Shown here: positions 44,678 to 52,911 of the stretch, piece after piece | Layout of the letters: each line of letters begins with the position of its first letter | Numbering within the stretch: the stretch's first letter is position 1 | Assembly: GCF_036030735.1 (NCBI RefSeq) | Contig: NZ_CP107928.1 | Span: forward strand, 682,001 to 746,000 | From: Streptomyces sp. NBC_00425 | GTDB taxonomy: Bacteria; Actinomycetota; Actinomycetes; Streptomycetales; Streptomycetaceae | Reading direction: 5' to 3' | Length of the DNA stretch: 64,000 nucleotides | Program-made: the position numbers and the translations under genes | The notes under the pieces: generated by a model | The model's database searches: none | What the model was told of the DNA's origin: nothing | The model's input: the letters and a program-made list of their open reading frames with translations, nothing else

Positions 44678-46261
44678 ATGACCACGACCCCTGCCATGGC
44701 CCGGCTCGACGCCGTGCGCTCGCTGCCCGGCCTCTTCCGGCTGGTGGCCGCCGAACAGCCCGACACGACCGCGGTGATCGACGACGGCCGCACCCTCACC
44801 TACGCCGAACTCGACCGCGCCTCCGACCGGCTCGCCGCCCGCCTCGCCCACGCCGGCGTCCGCCCCGGCGACCTGGTCGGCCTGCTCCTGGAGCGCTCGG
44901 CCGACATCCCCGTGGGCATCCTCGGCGTCATGAAGGCGGGTGCCGCCTACGTGCCGCTGGACCCGTCCTACCCGGGCGAACGGCTTCGGTACATGATCGC
45001 CGACGCCGGGGTCACCACCGTCGTGGGCGACCGCGAGCAGGCGGTCGAGCGCGGCCTCGACACGGTCGCCGTCCTGTCGCCGCACAGCGACGGGGAAGCC
45101 GAACTCCCCATACCCGCACCCGAGTCGACCGGCGATGAGCCCGCCTACGTCATCTACACATCCGGCTCCACCGGCAACCCGAAGGGCTGCGTCGTCGGCC
45201 ACCGCCAGGTCCTCGCCCTGCTGCGGGCCGCGCTGCCGCTGTTCGACGTGACCGCGGACGACCGGTGGGCGCTGTTCCACTCGTTCAGCTTCGACGTCTC
45301 CGTCTGGGAGTTCTGGGCCTCCATGGCCACCGGCGCCACCGCCGTGACCGTCCCCCTGCGCATCGCCCAGTCCCCGGCCGACTTCCTCGCGCTGCTCGGT
45401 GCCGAACGGGTCAGCGTCCTCGGCCAGGTGCCGTCCGTCTTCCGTTCCCTCGCCCTGGCGTACGAGGAGGCCGGCCGCCCCGAACTCGCCTTGCGCTACC
45501 TGGTGTTCGCAGGCGAGGCCATCGACCTCGACGTGGTCGCCGCCTTCCTGAAGGCCTACCCGAGCAGCGCGCCCACGGCCGTCAACATGTACGGCCCCAC
45601 CGAGACCACCGTCTACGCCACCCACCGCGCCCTGTCCGACGCCGACTTCGACGGTCCGGTGCGCTCGCCGATCGGCGCCGGACTGCCGCATCTGCGCCTG
45701 GAGATCCGCGACGCCGACCTTCGGCCCCTGCCCGACGGTGAGAGCGGCGAACTGCTCATCGCCGGCCCGGGCGTCGCCGACGGCTACCTCGGCCGCCCCG
45801 AACTCACCGCCGAGCGCTTCGTCACCCTCGACGGCCCAGACGGCCCCGACCGCTACTACCGCACCGGCGACCTCGCCCGCCGCCTGCCCGACGGCTCATT
45901 CGAGTACCTCGGCCGCAACGACCAGCAGATCAAACTGCGCGGCTACCGCATCGAACTCGGCGAGGTGGAGGCGGCGCTGCGCGGCCACGACCAGGTCAAG
46001 GACGCCGCCGTCACGGTGATCACCACCGCGGCCGGGGCCACCTTCTTCGTCGCCTGCGTCGTCGTCGCCGAGAACGCGCCCGCCAAGCCCGCCGCCGAAC
46101 TGCGCCGGCACGCCCAGACCGTCCTGCCGCGCTACATGGTCCCCGACCGCTACCAGGTCGTGGACGCCCTGCCGCTCACAGGCTCGGGCAAGCTCGACCG
46201 CAAGGCGCTCACCGAACTGGCCGCCACCCGCCCGGCCCGCACCCCGAAGGCGGCCCGATGA
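44678..46261 (+). CDS. Free-standing NRPS adenylation domain
   Basis: 527 residues, adenylation domain only: YVIYTSGSTGNPKG, FDVSVWEFWASM, MYGPTETTVYATH, YRTGDLARR, LRGYRIELGEVE and GSGKLDRKAL. There is no carrier domain after it (ends ATRPARTPKAAR). Specificity positions read DVWGVAMVYK. I do not match this confidently to one amino acid; Asp235 indicates an alpha-amino acid, and Gly at position 278 is unusual and enlarges the pocket. It must load a carrier in trans; the PCP-TE at 38938-40017 lacks an A partner and is the obvious candidate. Start chosen at 44678 with GAAGGGA upstream. Confidence 0.88.
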   Translation: MTTTPAMARLDAVRSLPGLFRLVAAEQPDTTAVIDDGRTLTYAELDRASDRLAARLAHAGVRPGDLVGLLLERSADIPVGILGVMKAGAAYVPLDPSYPGERLRYMIADAGVTTVVGDREQAVERGLDTVAVLSPHSDGEAELPIPAPESTGDEPAYVIYTSGSTGNPKGCVVGHRQVLALLRAALPLFDVTADDRWALFHSFSFDVSVWEFWASMATGATAVTVPLRIAQSPADFLALLGAERVSVLGQVPSVFRSLALAYEEAGRPELALRYLVFAGEAIDLDVVAAFLKAYPSSAPTAVNMYGPTETTVYATHRALSDADFDGPVRSPIGAGLPHLRLEIRDADLRPLPDGESGELLIAGPGVADGYLGRPELTAERFVTLDGPDGPDRYYRTGDLARRLPDGSFEYLGRNDQQIKLRGYRIELGEVEAALRGHDQVKDAAVTVITTAAGATFFVACVVVAENAPAKPAAELRRHAQTVLPRYMVPDRYQVVDALPLTGSGKLDRKALTELAATRPARTPKAAR

Positions 46262-46560
46262 GCACCGCCCCGCAGCATGCAGCCGCGCCCGGGCGGACCG
46301 CCTGAAGGCGCTCCGGGCCGCCCGCCCGGATCCGGTGGGGGACTGTCAGGCCATCGGCGGCACCGCCCGCCTCGTGCGCCCTCACCCTGCTGGGCGAGAC
46401 CGAGGAGTACGACGCATGCTGCGGCGACTGCCCGACCGACCTCGAGGAACTCCTCGAGCGACCGGCCGCGGGGTCGGGCCTCCGGGGTCGCGTCTGGCCA
46501 CCGGCGGTCATGGCCCCCACCTGCCACCGACACGTCATGACACCGAACCTTCGCAGCCTT
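46258..46560 (+). pseudogene. Small Cys-rich gene, apparently frameshifted
   Basis: The 357-base gap between the A-domain gene and queD is not empty. An ATG overlapping the A-domain stop (ATGA, 46258) opens a frame that ends after 15 codons. The protein-like reading then continues in another frame (ADRLKALRAARPDPVGDC, then QAIGGTARLVR) to about 46379 and returns to the first frame as LTLLGETEEYDACCGDC, then PTDLEELLERP. GC-rich third positions support coding in each piece. Together they would make a ~75-90-residue protein with CCGDC near its C-terminus. Two frame changes are needed, so it is either decayed or mis-assembled. Family not recognised. Confidence 0.4.
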
Positions 46561-46618
46561 CAGGATCTGTGCAGGCACTCGACGCCATCCGAGCACCACG
46601 GAAGAGAGGACCCGGACC

Positions 46619-46996
46619 GTGCTGTCCATCACCAAGGAGTTCCACTTCTCCGCGAGCCACCAACTGTCCGGCCTTCCACCGGATCACCAGTGCGGCCGAC
46701 TGCACGGCCACAACTACGTCTTGATGCTCGAACTGAGCGGGCACCCCGACCTGATGGCCGAAGTCGGCTTCGTGCGCGACTACGGCGAACTGGGCGTTGT
46801 CAAGAAGTGGCTCGACGACACCGTCGATCACCGGCATCTCAACGACCTGCTGCCCGAGGTGAATCCGACGGCCGAGCACCTTGCCATGTGGATCTACCGG
46901 ACGTGGTCTGCGGACTTCCCGGAGCTGACCGCCGTGCGGGTCTCCGAAACGCCCAAGACCTGGGCGACGTACCGGCCCGCCGGTCCCACCGACTGA
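46619..46996 (+). CDS. queD: 6-carboxy-tetrahydropterin synthase (QueD-like)
   Basis: 125 residues. It converts 7,8-dihydroneopterin triphosphate into 6-carboxy-5,6,7,8-tetrahydropterin, the second step to 7-deazapurines. Zinc ligands His14 (SASHQL), His29 and His31 (CGRLHGHNY) are present, with catalytic Cys25 in the same motif. VDHRHLNDL and NPTAEHLAMWI carry the His and Glu of the family, and VRVSETPKTWATY is the substrate-binding end. Start GTG at 46619 with GAAGAGAGGA 8 bases before. First gene of the deazapurine subcluster; queE, folE, the reductase, PRTase and UbiD genes follow on the same strand. Confidence 0.93.
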   Translation: MLSITKEFHFSASHQLSGLPPDHQCGRLHGHNYVLMLELSGHPDLMAEVGFVRDYGELGVVKKWLDDTVDHRHLNDLLPEVNPTAEHLAMWIYRTWSADFPELTAVRVSETPKTWATYRPAGPTD

Positions 46997-47093
46997 CCGC
47001 GTACCCGACCGGATCACCGGACGAGTTCCCGCACGACTACCCGGACGCCGTTCCGGATCGACGAGCCCGCTCGGGCTCAAGGGGGTGGTGAAG

Positions 47094-47817
47094 ATGGCGG
47101 TTCCGAAGCTCGTGGTGAACGAGATGTTCGGACCTACCTAGCGCCGTACAGGGCGAGGGGCCTTCCACCGGAAGGTCGTGTGCGTTCCTCCGCCTCGGCG
47201 GTTGCAATCTGACCTGCCGCTGGTGCGACACACCGTACACGTGGGACTGGAAGGGCGAGTCGGACACCGGCATCGCCTACCGTGCGGCGGACGAGCTGCA
47301 CGCGCTGACCGTCACCGAGGTCACCGAGCGGCTGCTCGGCTTCGGTGTCGACCTGATCGTCGTCTCGGGGGGTGAACCGCTCAGCCAGCAGGACCGGGTA
47401 CTGCCCGTGATCCGGGCCCTCCGGGAACGCCGGGTGGCGGTCGAGTTCGAGACCAACGGCACCGTGGTGCCGTGCGACGCGCTGGTGGCGGCCGGGGCCC
47501 GGTTCAACGTGTCTCCGAAGCTCGCGCACTCGGGGGTCGCCGAGGAGCGGCGCATCGTTCCGCAGGCTCTGCGGCGGTTCACCCAACTGCCCGGGGTCTC
47601 CTTCAAGTTCGTGTGCGGCGACACCGCCGATCTGGCGGAGGTCGATGAACTGGTGCGCCGGTTCGATCTCAAGAACGTGTGGGTCATGCCCAGGGGGCAG
47701 TCCCCCGAGGAGATCGACGCGGGAATGCGCACGCTCGCCGGTGAAGTGACGGCACGTAAGTGGAATCTGTCCGGACGACTACATGTCAACGTGTGGGGAA
47801 GCAAGCGGGGTGTCTGA
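47094..47817 (+). pseudogene. queE: 7-carboxy-7-deazaguanine synthase (QueE-like) with 7-base insertion and in-frame stop
   Basis: A radical-SAM QueE that would contract 6-carboxy-tetrahydropterin to 7-carboxy-7-deazaguanine. The ATG at 47094 follows AAGGGGGTGGTGAAG and opens MAVPKLVVNEMFGPT, then a TAG at 47139. The family continues GPT-x-QGEGPSTG, and exactly that (VQGEGPSTGR) resumes at 47146 in the next frame. Seven extra bases (TAGCGCC, 47139-47145) account for the break. Downstream all is intact: GGCNLTCRWCDTPYTWDW holds the CX3CX2C cluster ligands, then VVSGGEPLSQQ, EFETNGT and a normal end. Without the 7 bases it would be 238 residues, normal length. Folds directly into folE (adjacent start). 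Either a real lesion or an assembly error. Confidence 0.85.
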
Positions 47818-48417
47818 GTGAGCAGCAGCATCGAAGTGTTGACCGAGGATCTGGCGCTGTTGGAAGGGGAGGCCAAGGACCCGTTGGAGTCGATCGCCCG
47901 CCAACTGCTGGTGGCGATCGGCGACGATCCCGACCGTGAGGGGCTTCGGGAGACGCCGGCCCGCTACGCACGCTGGTGGCGCGAGTTCACCGGGTACGAC
48001 CCGGGAACCGTGGACACCCTCTTCGAGACCACGGCGAGCGGCAGCCTGGTCGCCGTCTCCGGCATCAGCGTGTGGTCGCTGTGCGAGCACCACCTGCTGC
48101 CGTTCTCCTGCCGGATCACCATCGGCTATCTGCCGCGGCAGAAGATGCTGGGCCTCAGCAAGTTCGCCCGGATCGCGCACCAGCACGCCCACAAGCTGCA
48201 GTCGCAGGAACAGTTGTCGCAGCAGATCGCCGACGACGTCGAGCGGCTCACCGGCTCCCCCGACGTGGCGGTCATCGGACGCGGCGAGCACCTGTGCATG
48301 GCGATGCGCGGCATCCGTACGCCCGCCACCATGACCACCGCCGTGTGGCGGGGCGCGCTCAAGGACGCGGCGCTGCGGAGCGAGCTCATCGCGCTCACCA
48401 ACGACCGCACCTGCTGA
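47818..48417 (+). CDS. folE: GTP cyclohydrolase I (FolE)
   Basis: 199 residues. It converts GTP to 7,8-dihydroneopterin triphosphate, the first committed step here. The zinc ligands are Cys89 and His92 (SLCEHHLLPF) and Cys160 (RGEHLCMAMRG). DDPDREGLRETPARYARWW is the N-terminal signature, and QSQEQLSQQIADDV the substrate-binding helix. It starts with GTG immediately after the queE stop, with no spacing. As primary folate synthesis has its own FolE, this copy is presumably dedicated to deazapurine supply. Confidence 0.95.
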   Translation: MSSSIEVLTEDLALLEGEAKDPLESIARQLLVAIGDDPDREGLRETPARYARWWREFTGYDPGTVDTLFETTASGSLVAVSGISVWSLCEHHLLPFSCRITIGYLPRQKMLGLSKFARIAHQHAHKLQSQEQLSQQIADDVERLTGSPDVAVIGRGEHLCMAMRGIRTPATMTTAVWRGALKDAALRSELIALTNDRTC

Positions 48418-48431
48418 GGAGAGGACACGGC

Positions 48432-49589
48432 ATGCGGATCTCCGAACCCAGCCGGACCGGACTGAGCTTCGACGACGTCCTGTTCGTGCCCCGGCGCACC
48501 TCGCTGACCAGCAGGCGGCAGGCCGACACCAGCAGCGAGCTGCTGCCCGGGCTGACCCTGAGGGTGCCGGTCGTCTCGGCCAACACCCAGTGGTGCACCG
48601 GCGACCGGATGGCGGCGGCGATGGCACGGCGGGGTGGCCTCGGCATCCTGCACCGGATGCAGACCGTCGAGCAGCAGGTCGCCCAGCTGGACGCGGTCAA
48701 GGCCGTACAGGTCGACGGCGAGCAGGGCGAGAGTCCCACACTCGACGCGGCGGGGCGGCTGCTGGCCGGTGCGGCCGTCGGCGTCACCGGCGACTGGCGC
48801 GAGCGCGCGGCCCAACTGGTCGCGCACGGCGTGGACGTCCTGCTGGTGGATGTCGCGCACGGGCACAGCGACCAAGTCCTCGACACCGTCAAGGAACTGC
48901 GCTCCACGTACCCCGGCACCCCGCTCATCGCGGGCAACGTGGCCACGGCGGAGGGCATACGGGACCTGGCGGCGGCCGGCGCCCAGTCGGTGAAGGTGGG
49001 GATCGGGCCGGGCGGTGTGTGCACCACGCGGCTGGTCGCAGGCACCGGCGTGCCGCAGCTCACCGCCGTCATGGACTGTGCCGACGCGGCCGCGGAGGCC
49101 GGCGTGACGATCATCGCCGACGGCGGTATCAGGCAGGCCGGTGACATCGCCAAGGCCCTCGCGGCCGGGGCACACGCGGTGATGCTGGGCTCGGCGCTCG
49201 CGGGCGCCGACGAGAGCGAGGCCTCCCCGGTGGAGCGGGACGGCCGCCAGTACAGGGTCAGCAACGGCTTCGTCTCGCTCGGCATGGAGCTCACCCTGCG
49301 CAGGGCGGCCGGTGGCACGGTCACCCAAGAGGAGCTGGACGACTACGTCCCGGAGGGTGTCGAGGCGACCTTCCCCGCCTCCGGGCCGCTGTCGCGGACG
49401 CTGCGCCAGCTGGTCGGCGGCGTGCAGTCCGCGATGAGCTACTCGGGCGCCCGCGACCTGGACGCCTTCCGCGCGCGGGCCGAGTTCATCCGGGTGACCG
49501 CCGCGGGCCGCGCGGAGAACGTTCCGCACGCCCGTGAGCGGTCGGTGCAGATCGACACCGACCACGCCGCGAAGGCGGTGGCGGGATGA
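48432..49589 (+). CDS. IMPDH/GMP reductase-family enzyme lacking CBS domains
   Basis: 385 residues. TGLSFDDVLFVPRRTSLTSRR is the family N-terminus and KVGIGPGGVCTTRLVAGTGVPQ is the active-site loop with catalytic Cys197. IIADGGIRQAGDIAKALAAGAHAVMLGSALAG binds the phosphate, in two blocks. The CBS pair of ordinary IMP dehydrogenase (about 120 residues) is absent, as in GMP reductases. In a deazapurine pathway its likely job is NADPH-dependent removal of the 2-amino group of a 7-deaza-GMP, giving a 7-deaza-IMP for PurA. Start ATG at 48432 with GAGGAGAGGA; the stop overlaps the next start (ATGA, 49586-49589). Confidence 0.88.
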   Translation: MRISEPSRTGLSFDDVLFVPRRTSLTSRRQADTSSELLPGLTLRVPVVSANTQWCTGDRMAAAMARRGGLGILHRMQTVEQQVAQLDAVKAVQVDGEQGESPTLDAAGRLLAGAAVGVTGDWRERAAQLVAHGVDVLLVDVAHGHSDQVLDTVKELRSTYPGTPLIAGNVATAEGIRDLAAAGAQSVKVGIGPGGVCTTRLVAGTGVPQLTAVMDCADAAAEAGVTIIADGGIRQAGDIAKALAAGAHAVMLGSALAGADESEASPVERDGRQYRVSNGFVSLGMELTLRRAAGGTVTQEELDDYVPEGVEATFPASGPLSRTLRQLVGGVQSAMSYSGARDLDAFRARAEFIRVTAAGRAENVPHARERSVQIDTDHAAKAVAG

Positions 49590-50170
49590 GCGGGACGCAG
49601 GCCACCGCTCGGGACGCCGTGGCGGGCGAGCAGCCCGGCATGTGGACCCGGCAGGGTCCCTACCTCCTCGACATGGCGACCTTCGGGCAACTGCTGGAGG
49701 ACATCGCCGAAGAGGTGCGGGCCGCGGGCTTCGTGCCGGACGCCGTGCTCGCCGTGGCCCGCGGCGGGCTGGCGGCGGGTGGATATCTGACCTGCGCGCT
49801 GGACGTGCCGGTGATGCACACCCTGCGGGTGCGCCGCACGACCGACGACAGCCGGTACGCCGCCAAGCAGCGCCCGGTCGTCGACGGCTCGGTACCCGCC
49901 GGACTGGGCGCCGGCGACAAAGTGCTGGTCGTCGACGACATCGTGGGCACGGGCGCGACCGCCGACACGGTCCTGGAGTTCCTGGCCTCCGCAGGGATCG
50001 CACGCGAGGACGTGCGGTTCGCAGCCGTCGTACGCAATCACCGCAGCGGTTACGTCCCCGACCACTGTCCGGCCGTCCTCGACGACTGGATCGTCTTCCC
50101 CTGGGAGACGGCCCGGGAGACCACGGACGACTGCCGTCCGTTCCCGGCCGCGGCACGGGTGCGCCGGTGA
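49586..50170 (+). CDS. Phosphoribosyltransferase
   Basis: 194 residues of the type I PRTase fold. DAVLAVARGGLAAGGYLT is the pyrophosphate-loop region and VLVVDDIVGTGAT (residues 113-125) is the PRPP-binding signature. YAAKQRPVVDGSV lies in the flexible hood part. It most likely attaches 7-carboxy-7-deazaguanine (or a derivative) to PRPP, giving the nucleotide on which the following enzymes act. It sits between the reductase and the UbiD-like gene with overlaps at both ends (ATGA and GTGA), so the three proteins are made together. Confidence 0.88.
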   Translation: MSGTQATARDAVAGEQPGMWTRQGPYLLDMATFGQLLEDIAEEVRAAGFVPDAVLAVARGGLAAGGYLTCALDVPVMHTLRVRRTTDDSRYAAKQRPVVDGSVPAGLGAGDKVLVVDDIVGTGATADTVLEFLASAGIAREDVRFAAVVRNHRSGYVPDHCPAVLDDWIVFPWETARETTDDCRPFPAAARVRR

Positions 50171-51438
50171 GCCGCCGCGGACCGGGCGCCGGCTTCCCGG
50201 GCAGCGGGCTGGCCCCGGCCGCTGACGCCGCCACGCTCGGGCTGCCCGGCTGCTACGACGCCGTCGACCTGTACACCTACGACCGGCGGATCAGCAGCCG
50301 GGTCGAGGTGGCGCAGACGCTCGCTGGGATCGAGAAGGAGCACGGGGCCCGGCCTACGGTGGTGTTCACGGACATCGCCGAGCGGCCGGGCACCCGGGTG
50401 CTGTGCCACCCGTATCCGAGGGAGGTGCTCCTGGCCGCGTTGGACACGACGGAGGACAAACACCTTCCGGAGATGTCCCGGCGGCTCGCCGGGCCCGTCC
50501 CGTCACCCGGTGCCGCCGAGCGGCCTGCCGTGACGCGGCGGGAGCTTCCCGGGCTGCTGGACGATCTGCCGATCCTCCAGCACCGGCCCGCCGACGCGGG
50601 GCCGTACATCACGGCCGGGGTCGGCGTGACCACGCGGCCCGACGGCAGCGGCGTCAACCTGGGGTTCTACCGCACCCAGGTGGTCGGTCCCGACGAGGCA
50701 CGGATCTTCCTGGACCCGCGCACCGACGGGCACCGCAATCTGCTCGCCTGGCTGGAGACCGGCCGCCCCATGCCGATCTCGCTGTTCCTCGGCGCCGACC
50801 CGGCGCTGACCGTGGTGGCCGCCTCGCGGCTGCCGGCCGAGGGCGACGACTACGAGATCGCGGCGCGGCTCCTCGGCCGCTCGCTGGGCGTCGGCGGTTT
50901 TCCGCCGGTGCCGGACGACGCCACCCATGTCGTCACCGGGTTCGTCGAGGAGCGGGACGAGGTCGAGGGGCCGTTCGGCGAGTTCAAGGGCTACTACGCC
51001 GAGGCGCGGCGCAGCAATGTCCTCACCGTCACCGGGGTGTCCGCCACGCCGGGCGCGCCGTGGCCGACGATCGTCGCGGGGGCCCGGTCGGGGCTGACCC
51101 TGATGAGTTTCCAGAACGAGTACCTGATGTACGCCCATCTGCAAGGCCTCGGGTACCCGATCAGGTCCGTGCATTATTCGATCAGGGCGCGGGGCGAGTT
51201 CGTGGCGTACATCGAAACGGACGCGCCGAGCCAGGAACTGGTGCGCGAGGCGATGACCTTCGACGTACGCTCCAAGGTGGTCATCTGCGGTCCCGACCTC
51301 ACCAACCCGGGGCAGGCACTGGCCACTTACGGCTTCACCACCCGAACCGAGCCCTACTACCGCAAGGGCCGGGTGGAGGGGGAACGGATCGGACTGGCCC
51401 TGGTGATCCCGCCAGACGGCTGGCCGACCGAGTACTGA
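50167..51438 (+). CDS. UbiD-family prenylated-FMN decarboxylase
   Basis: 423 residues. UbiD hallmarks: Arg169 in GFYRTQV, and Glu267 and Glu272 in EGPFGE, followed by FKGYY; these are the prFMN active-site Arg-Glu-Glu set of UbiD/Fdc. Further conserved blocks are LGADPALTVVAASRLP and ISLFLGAD. It would remove the carboxyl group from 7-carboxy-7-deazapurine nucleotide, leaving an unsubstituted C7 as in tubercidin. The true start is GTG 50167, overlapping the PRTase stop (GTGA); the longer open frame is antisense-like noise. No UbiX-type flavin prenyltransferase is in the window, so the cofactor must come from elsewhere. Confidence 0.9.
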   Translation: MSRRGPGAGFPGSGLAPAADAATLGLPGCYDAVDLYTYDRRISSRVEVAQTLAGIEKEHGARPTVVFTDIAERPGTRVLCHPYPREVLLAALDTTEDKHLPEMSRRLAGPVPSPGAAERPAVTRRELPGLLDDLPILQHRPADAGPYITAGVGVTTRPDGSGVNLGFYRTQVVGPDEARIFLDPRTDGHRNLLAWLETGRPMPISLFLGADPALTVVAASRLPAEGDDYEIAARLLGRSLGVGGFPPVPDDATHVVTGFVEERDEVEGPFGEFKGYYAEARRSNVLTVTGVSATPGAPWPTIVAGARSGLTLMSFQNEYLMYAHLQGLGYPIRSVHYSIRARGEFVAYIETDAPSQELVREAMTFDVRSKVVICGPDLTNPGQALATYGFTTRTEPYYRKGRVEGERIGLALVIPPDGWPTEY

Positions 51439-51478
51439 ACGACGCACCGACACCGCACCGAGCGAGGACCGCACGACG

Positions 51479-51985
51479 ATGGACCGATTCGCACGAGCGC
51501 TGCCCGCGGCCCTGATGGTGATCCCCGGGCCGGACGGCACCGTGACCTTCATCCGCCAGCTCAAGGGGCCGTACGCCAACAACTGGCTGCTGCCCGGGGG
51601 CGGTATCGAGCCGGGCGAGCCGGCCGAGGCGGCGGCGCTACGAGAGGCGCGCGAGGAGACTGGCATCGCCGTCCGGTCCTGTTCGCTGTTCGCCGTCTAC
51701 GAGTTCACCGGCACTTGGGAGCAGGGTGGCTACCACCTGTTGATGTTCGCCTTCCTGGCCGACGGCGCCTACGCGCTGCGGCCCGGATTCGCCGGGGACA
51801 ACGTCGGCGCGATCCGGCAGGCCCGGATCGGTGAGATCGACATGCACTCCACGGATCTGCAGATCCTCACCGACGCCGGGCTGGCCTCCTACGACGAGGA
51901 GACCATCGCCCGGGCGCTGGCCGCGGACGGCATCACGATGCACGCGCACCGGGTGGCGTCCACCGCCCGGTGCGGTGCGCCGTGA
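51479..51985 (+). CDS. Nudix hydrolase
   Basis: 168 residues with a complete Nudix box: GGIEPGEPAEAAALREAREE, then TGI (residues about 41-63), with metal-binding Glu59/Glu60. The N-terminus PAALMVIPGPDGTVTFIRQLKGPY fits nucleotide-pyrophosphatase-type members. In the cluster it may hydrolyse a diphosphate or triphosphate (dihydroneopterin triphosphate, or a toxic deazapurine nucleoside triphosphate). Its 3' end overlaps the convergent kinase gene by about 50 bases. GAGGACCGCACGACG precedes the ATG. Last gene of the long plus-strand run. Confidence 0.87.
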   Translation: MDRFARALPAALMVIPGPDGTVTFIRQLKGPYANNWLLPGGGIEPGEPAEAAALREAREETGIAVRSCSLFAVYEFTGTWEQGGYHLLMFAFLADGAYALRPGFAGDNVGAIRQARIGEIDMHSTDLQILTDAGLASYDEETIARALAADGITMHAHRVASTARCGAP

Positions 51986-52871
51986 GCGCCGGGTCCGCAG
52001 CCAGGGTCCGGCAGGTGCTCTGCCGGCAGCCGATCGTGTGCCGCGCCGCACGCAGTCCCAGGGCCAATGCCGCCCCGGGGCTCGCGCCCCGTACGAGGTG
52101 GACGACGAACGCGGACGCCAGGGCGTCGCCGGCCCCGGTGTCGTCGGCGCAGAGCCCGGCCTCGGCGGGCAGGGTCAGCGGCACGGGCTGCTCGGTGGAG
52201 GCGACGGTGGCGCCGGCCGCGCCCGCGGTCACCACGACCACGCGGGGGCCGAGCCCGAGCAACCGCAGCGCCTGCTCGGCCGGGGTGGCCCGCCGTCCGG
52301 TGAGCGCCTCGGCCTCACGGACGTTGAGCAGCAGCACGTCGTACAGCGGCAGCAGATGGGCGCGCGGGCCGAAGTCCCGTTGCCGCGTGGGCAGACAGCA
52401 CATCGGTGTGCCGTTCCTCCTGGCCTCCCGCGACGCCCAGGTGAGCAGGTCCTCGTCGAGACCGCCCTCGGCGACCACGGCCTTGGCCGCCGCGACGGTC
52501 CGGGCGAGGGCGGGTCCGGCGAGGGACTTGGCGGCGGCCGGGTCGGGCAGCGTTATCCGGGAGGTGATCTGCCGTCCCTCCGCGTCGAGCAGGACGTCCC
52601 AGCGGCCCGTCCCGTCGGCGGTGCGCAACACGTGGAGCCCTACGCCGAGGCCGGTGAGCTCCGCTTCGATGTCCGCGGCGTCCTGCCCGAACCCGGACAG
52701 GCCGGCGAAGACCGCGCGGGCGCCGAGCCGGGCCGCGTTGACCCCGATGTTGCGGCCGACGCCGCCGTAGTGCCGCTGCACGCCCCAGAGTTCGACCCCG
52801 CCCAGGGTGCCGGCGGCGAAGTACTTGCGGTCCACCACGAGCGAGCCCAGCACGAGCACGTCGCACCCCAC
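51933..52871 (-). CDS. PfkB/ribokinase-family kinase
   Basis: 312 residues. The N-terminal VLVLGSLVVDRKYFA, the GGVGRNIGVNAARLGARAVFAG substrate region and the C-terminal DDTGAGDALASAFV motif with catalytic Asp define the PfkB family. The G-G-V-G-R-N element resembles nucleoside and ribokinases. Substrate candidates are adenosine-like nucleosides (including the deazapurine product) or ribose. It is the only minus-strand gene within the deazapurine set, converging on Nudix and diverging from the MFS gene with just 40 bases between. GTG start at 52871. Confidence 0.85.
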   Translation of the reverse strand: MGCDVLVLGSLVVDRKYFAAGTLGGVELWGVQRHYGGVGRNIGVNAARLGARAVFAGLSGFGQDAADIEAELTGLGVGLHVLRTADGTGRWDVLLDAEGRQITSRITLPDPAAAKSLAGPALARTVAAAKAVVAEGGLDEDLLTWASREARRNGTPMCCLPTRQRDFGPRAHLLPLYDVLLLNVREAEALTGRRATPAEQALRLLGLGPRVVVVTAGAAGATVASTEQPVPLTLPAEAGLCADDTGAGDALASAFVVHLVRGASPGAALALGLRAARHTIGCRQSTCRTLAADPALTAHRTGRWTPPGARAS

Positions 52872-52911
52872 AGAATGACCTCCGGAGATCGAAGAGAGAG
52901 GAAAGGGATTG

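Noticed and set aside
47407..47817. Short frame starting at 47407 as a complete queE
   Set aside because: It lacks the N-terminal third with the radical-SAM cysteines. The family sequence clearly begins at 47094 in another frame, so this is only the tail of a frameshifted gene.
49534..50166. N-terminal extension of the UbiD-like protein
   Set aside because: Out-of-frame reading of the phosphoribosyltransferase gene; the GTG at 50167 gives the proper UbiD N-terminus and a GTGA overlap.
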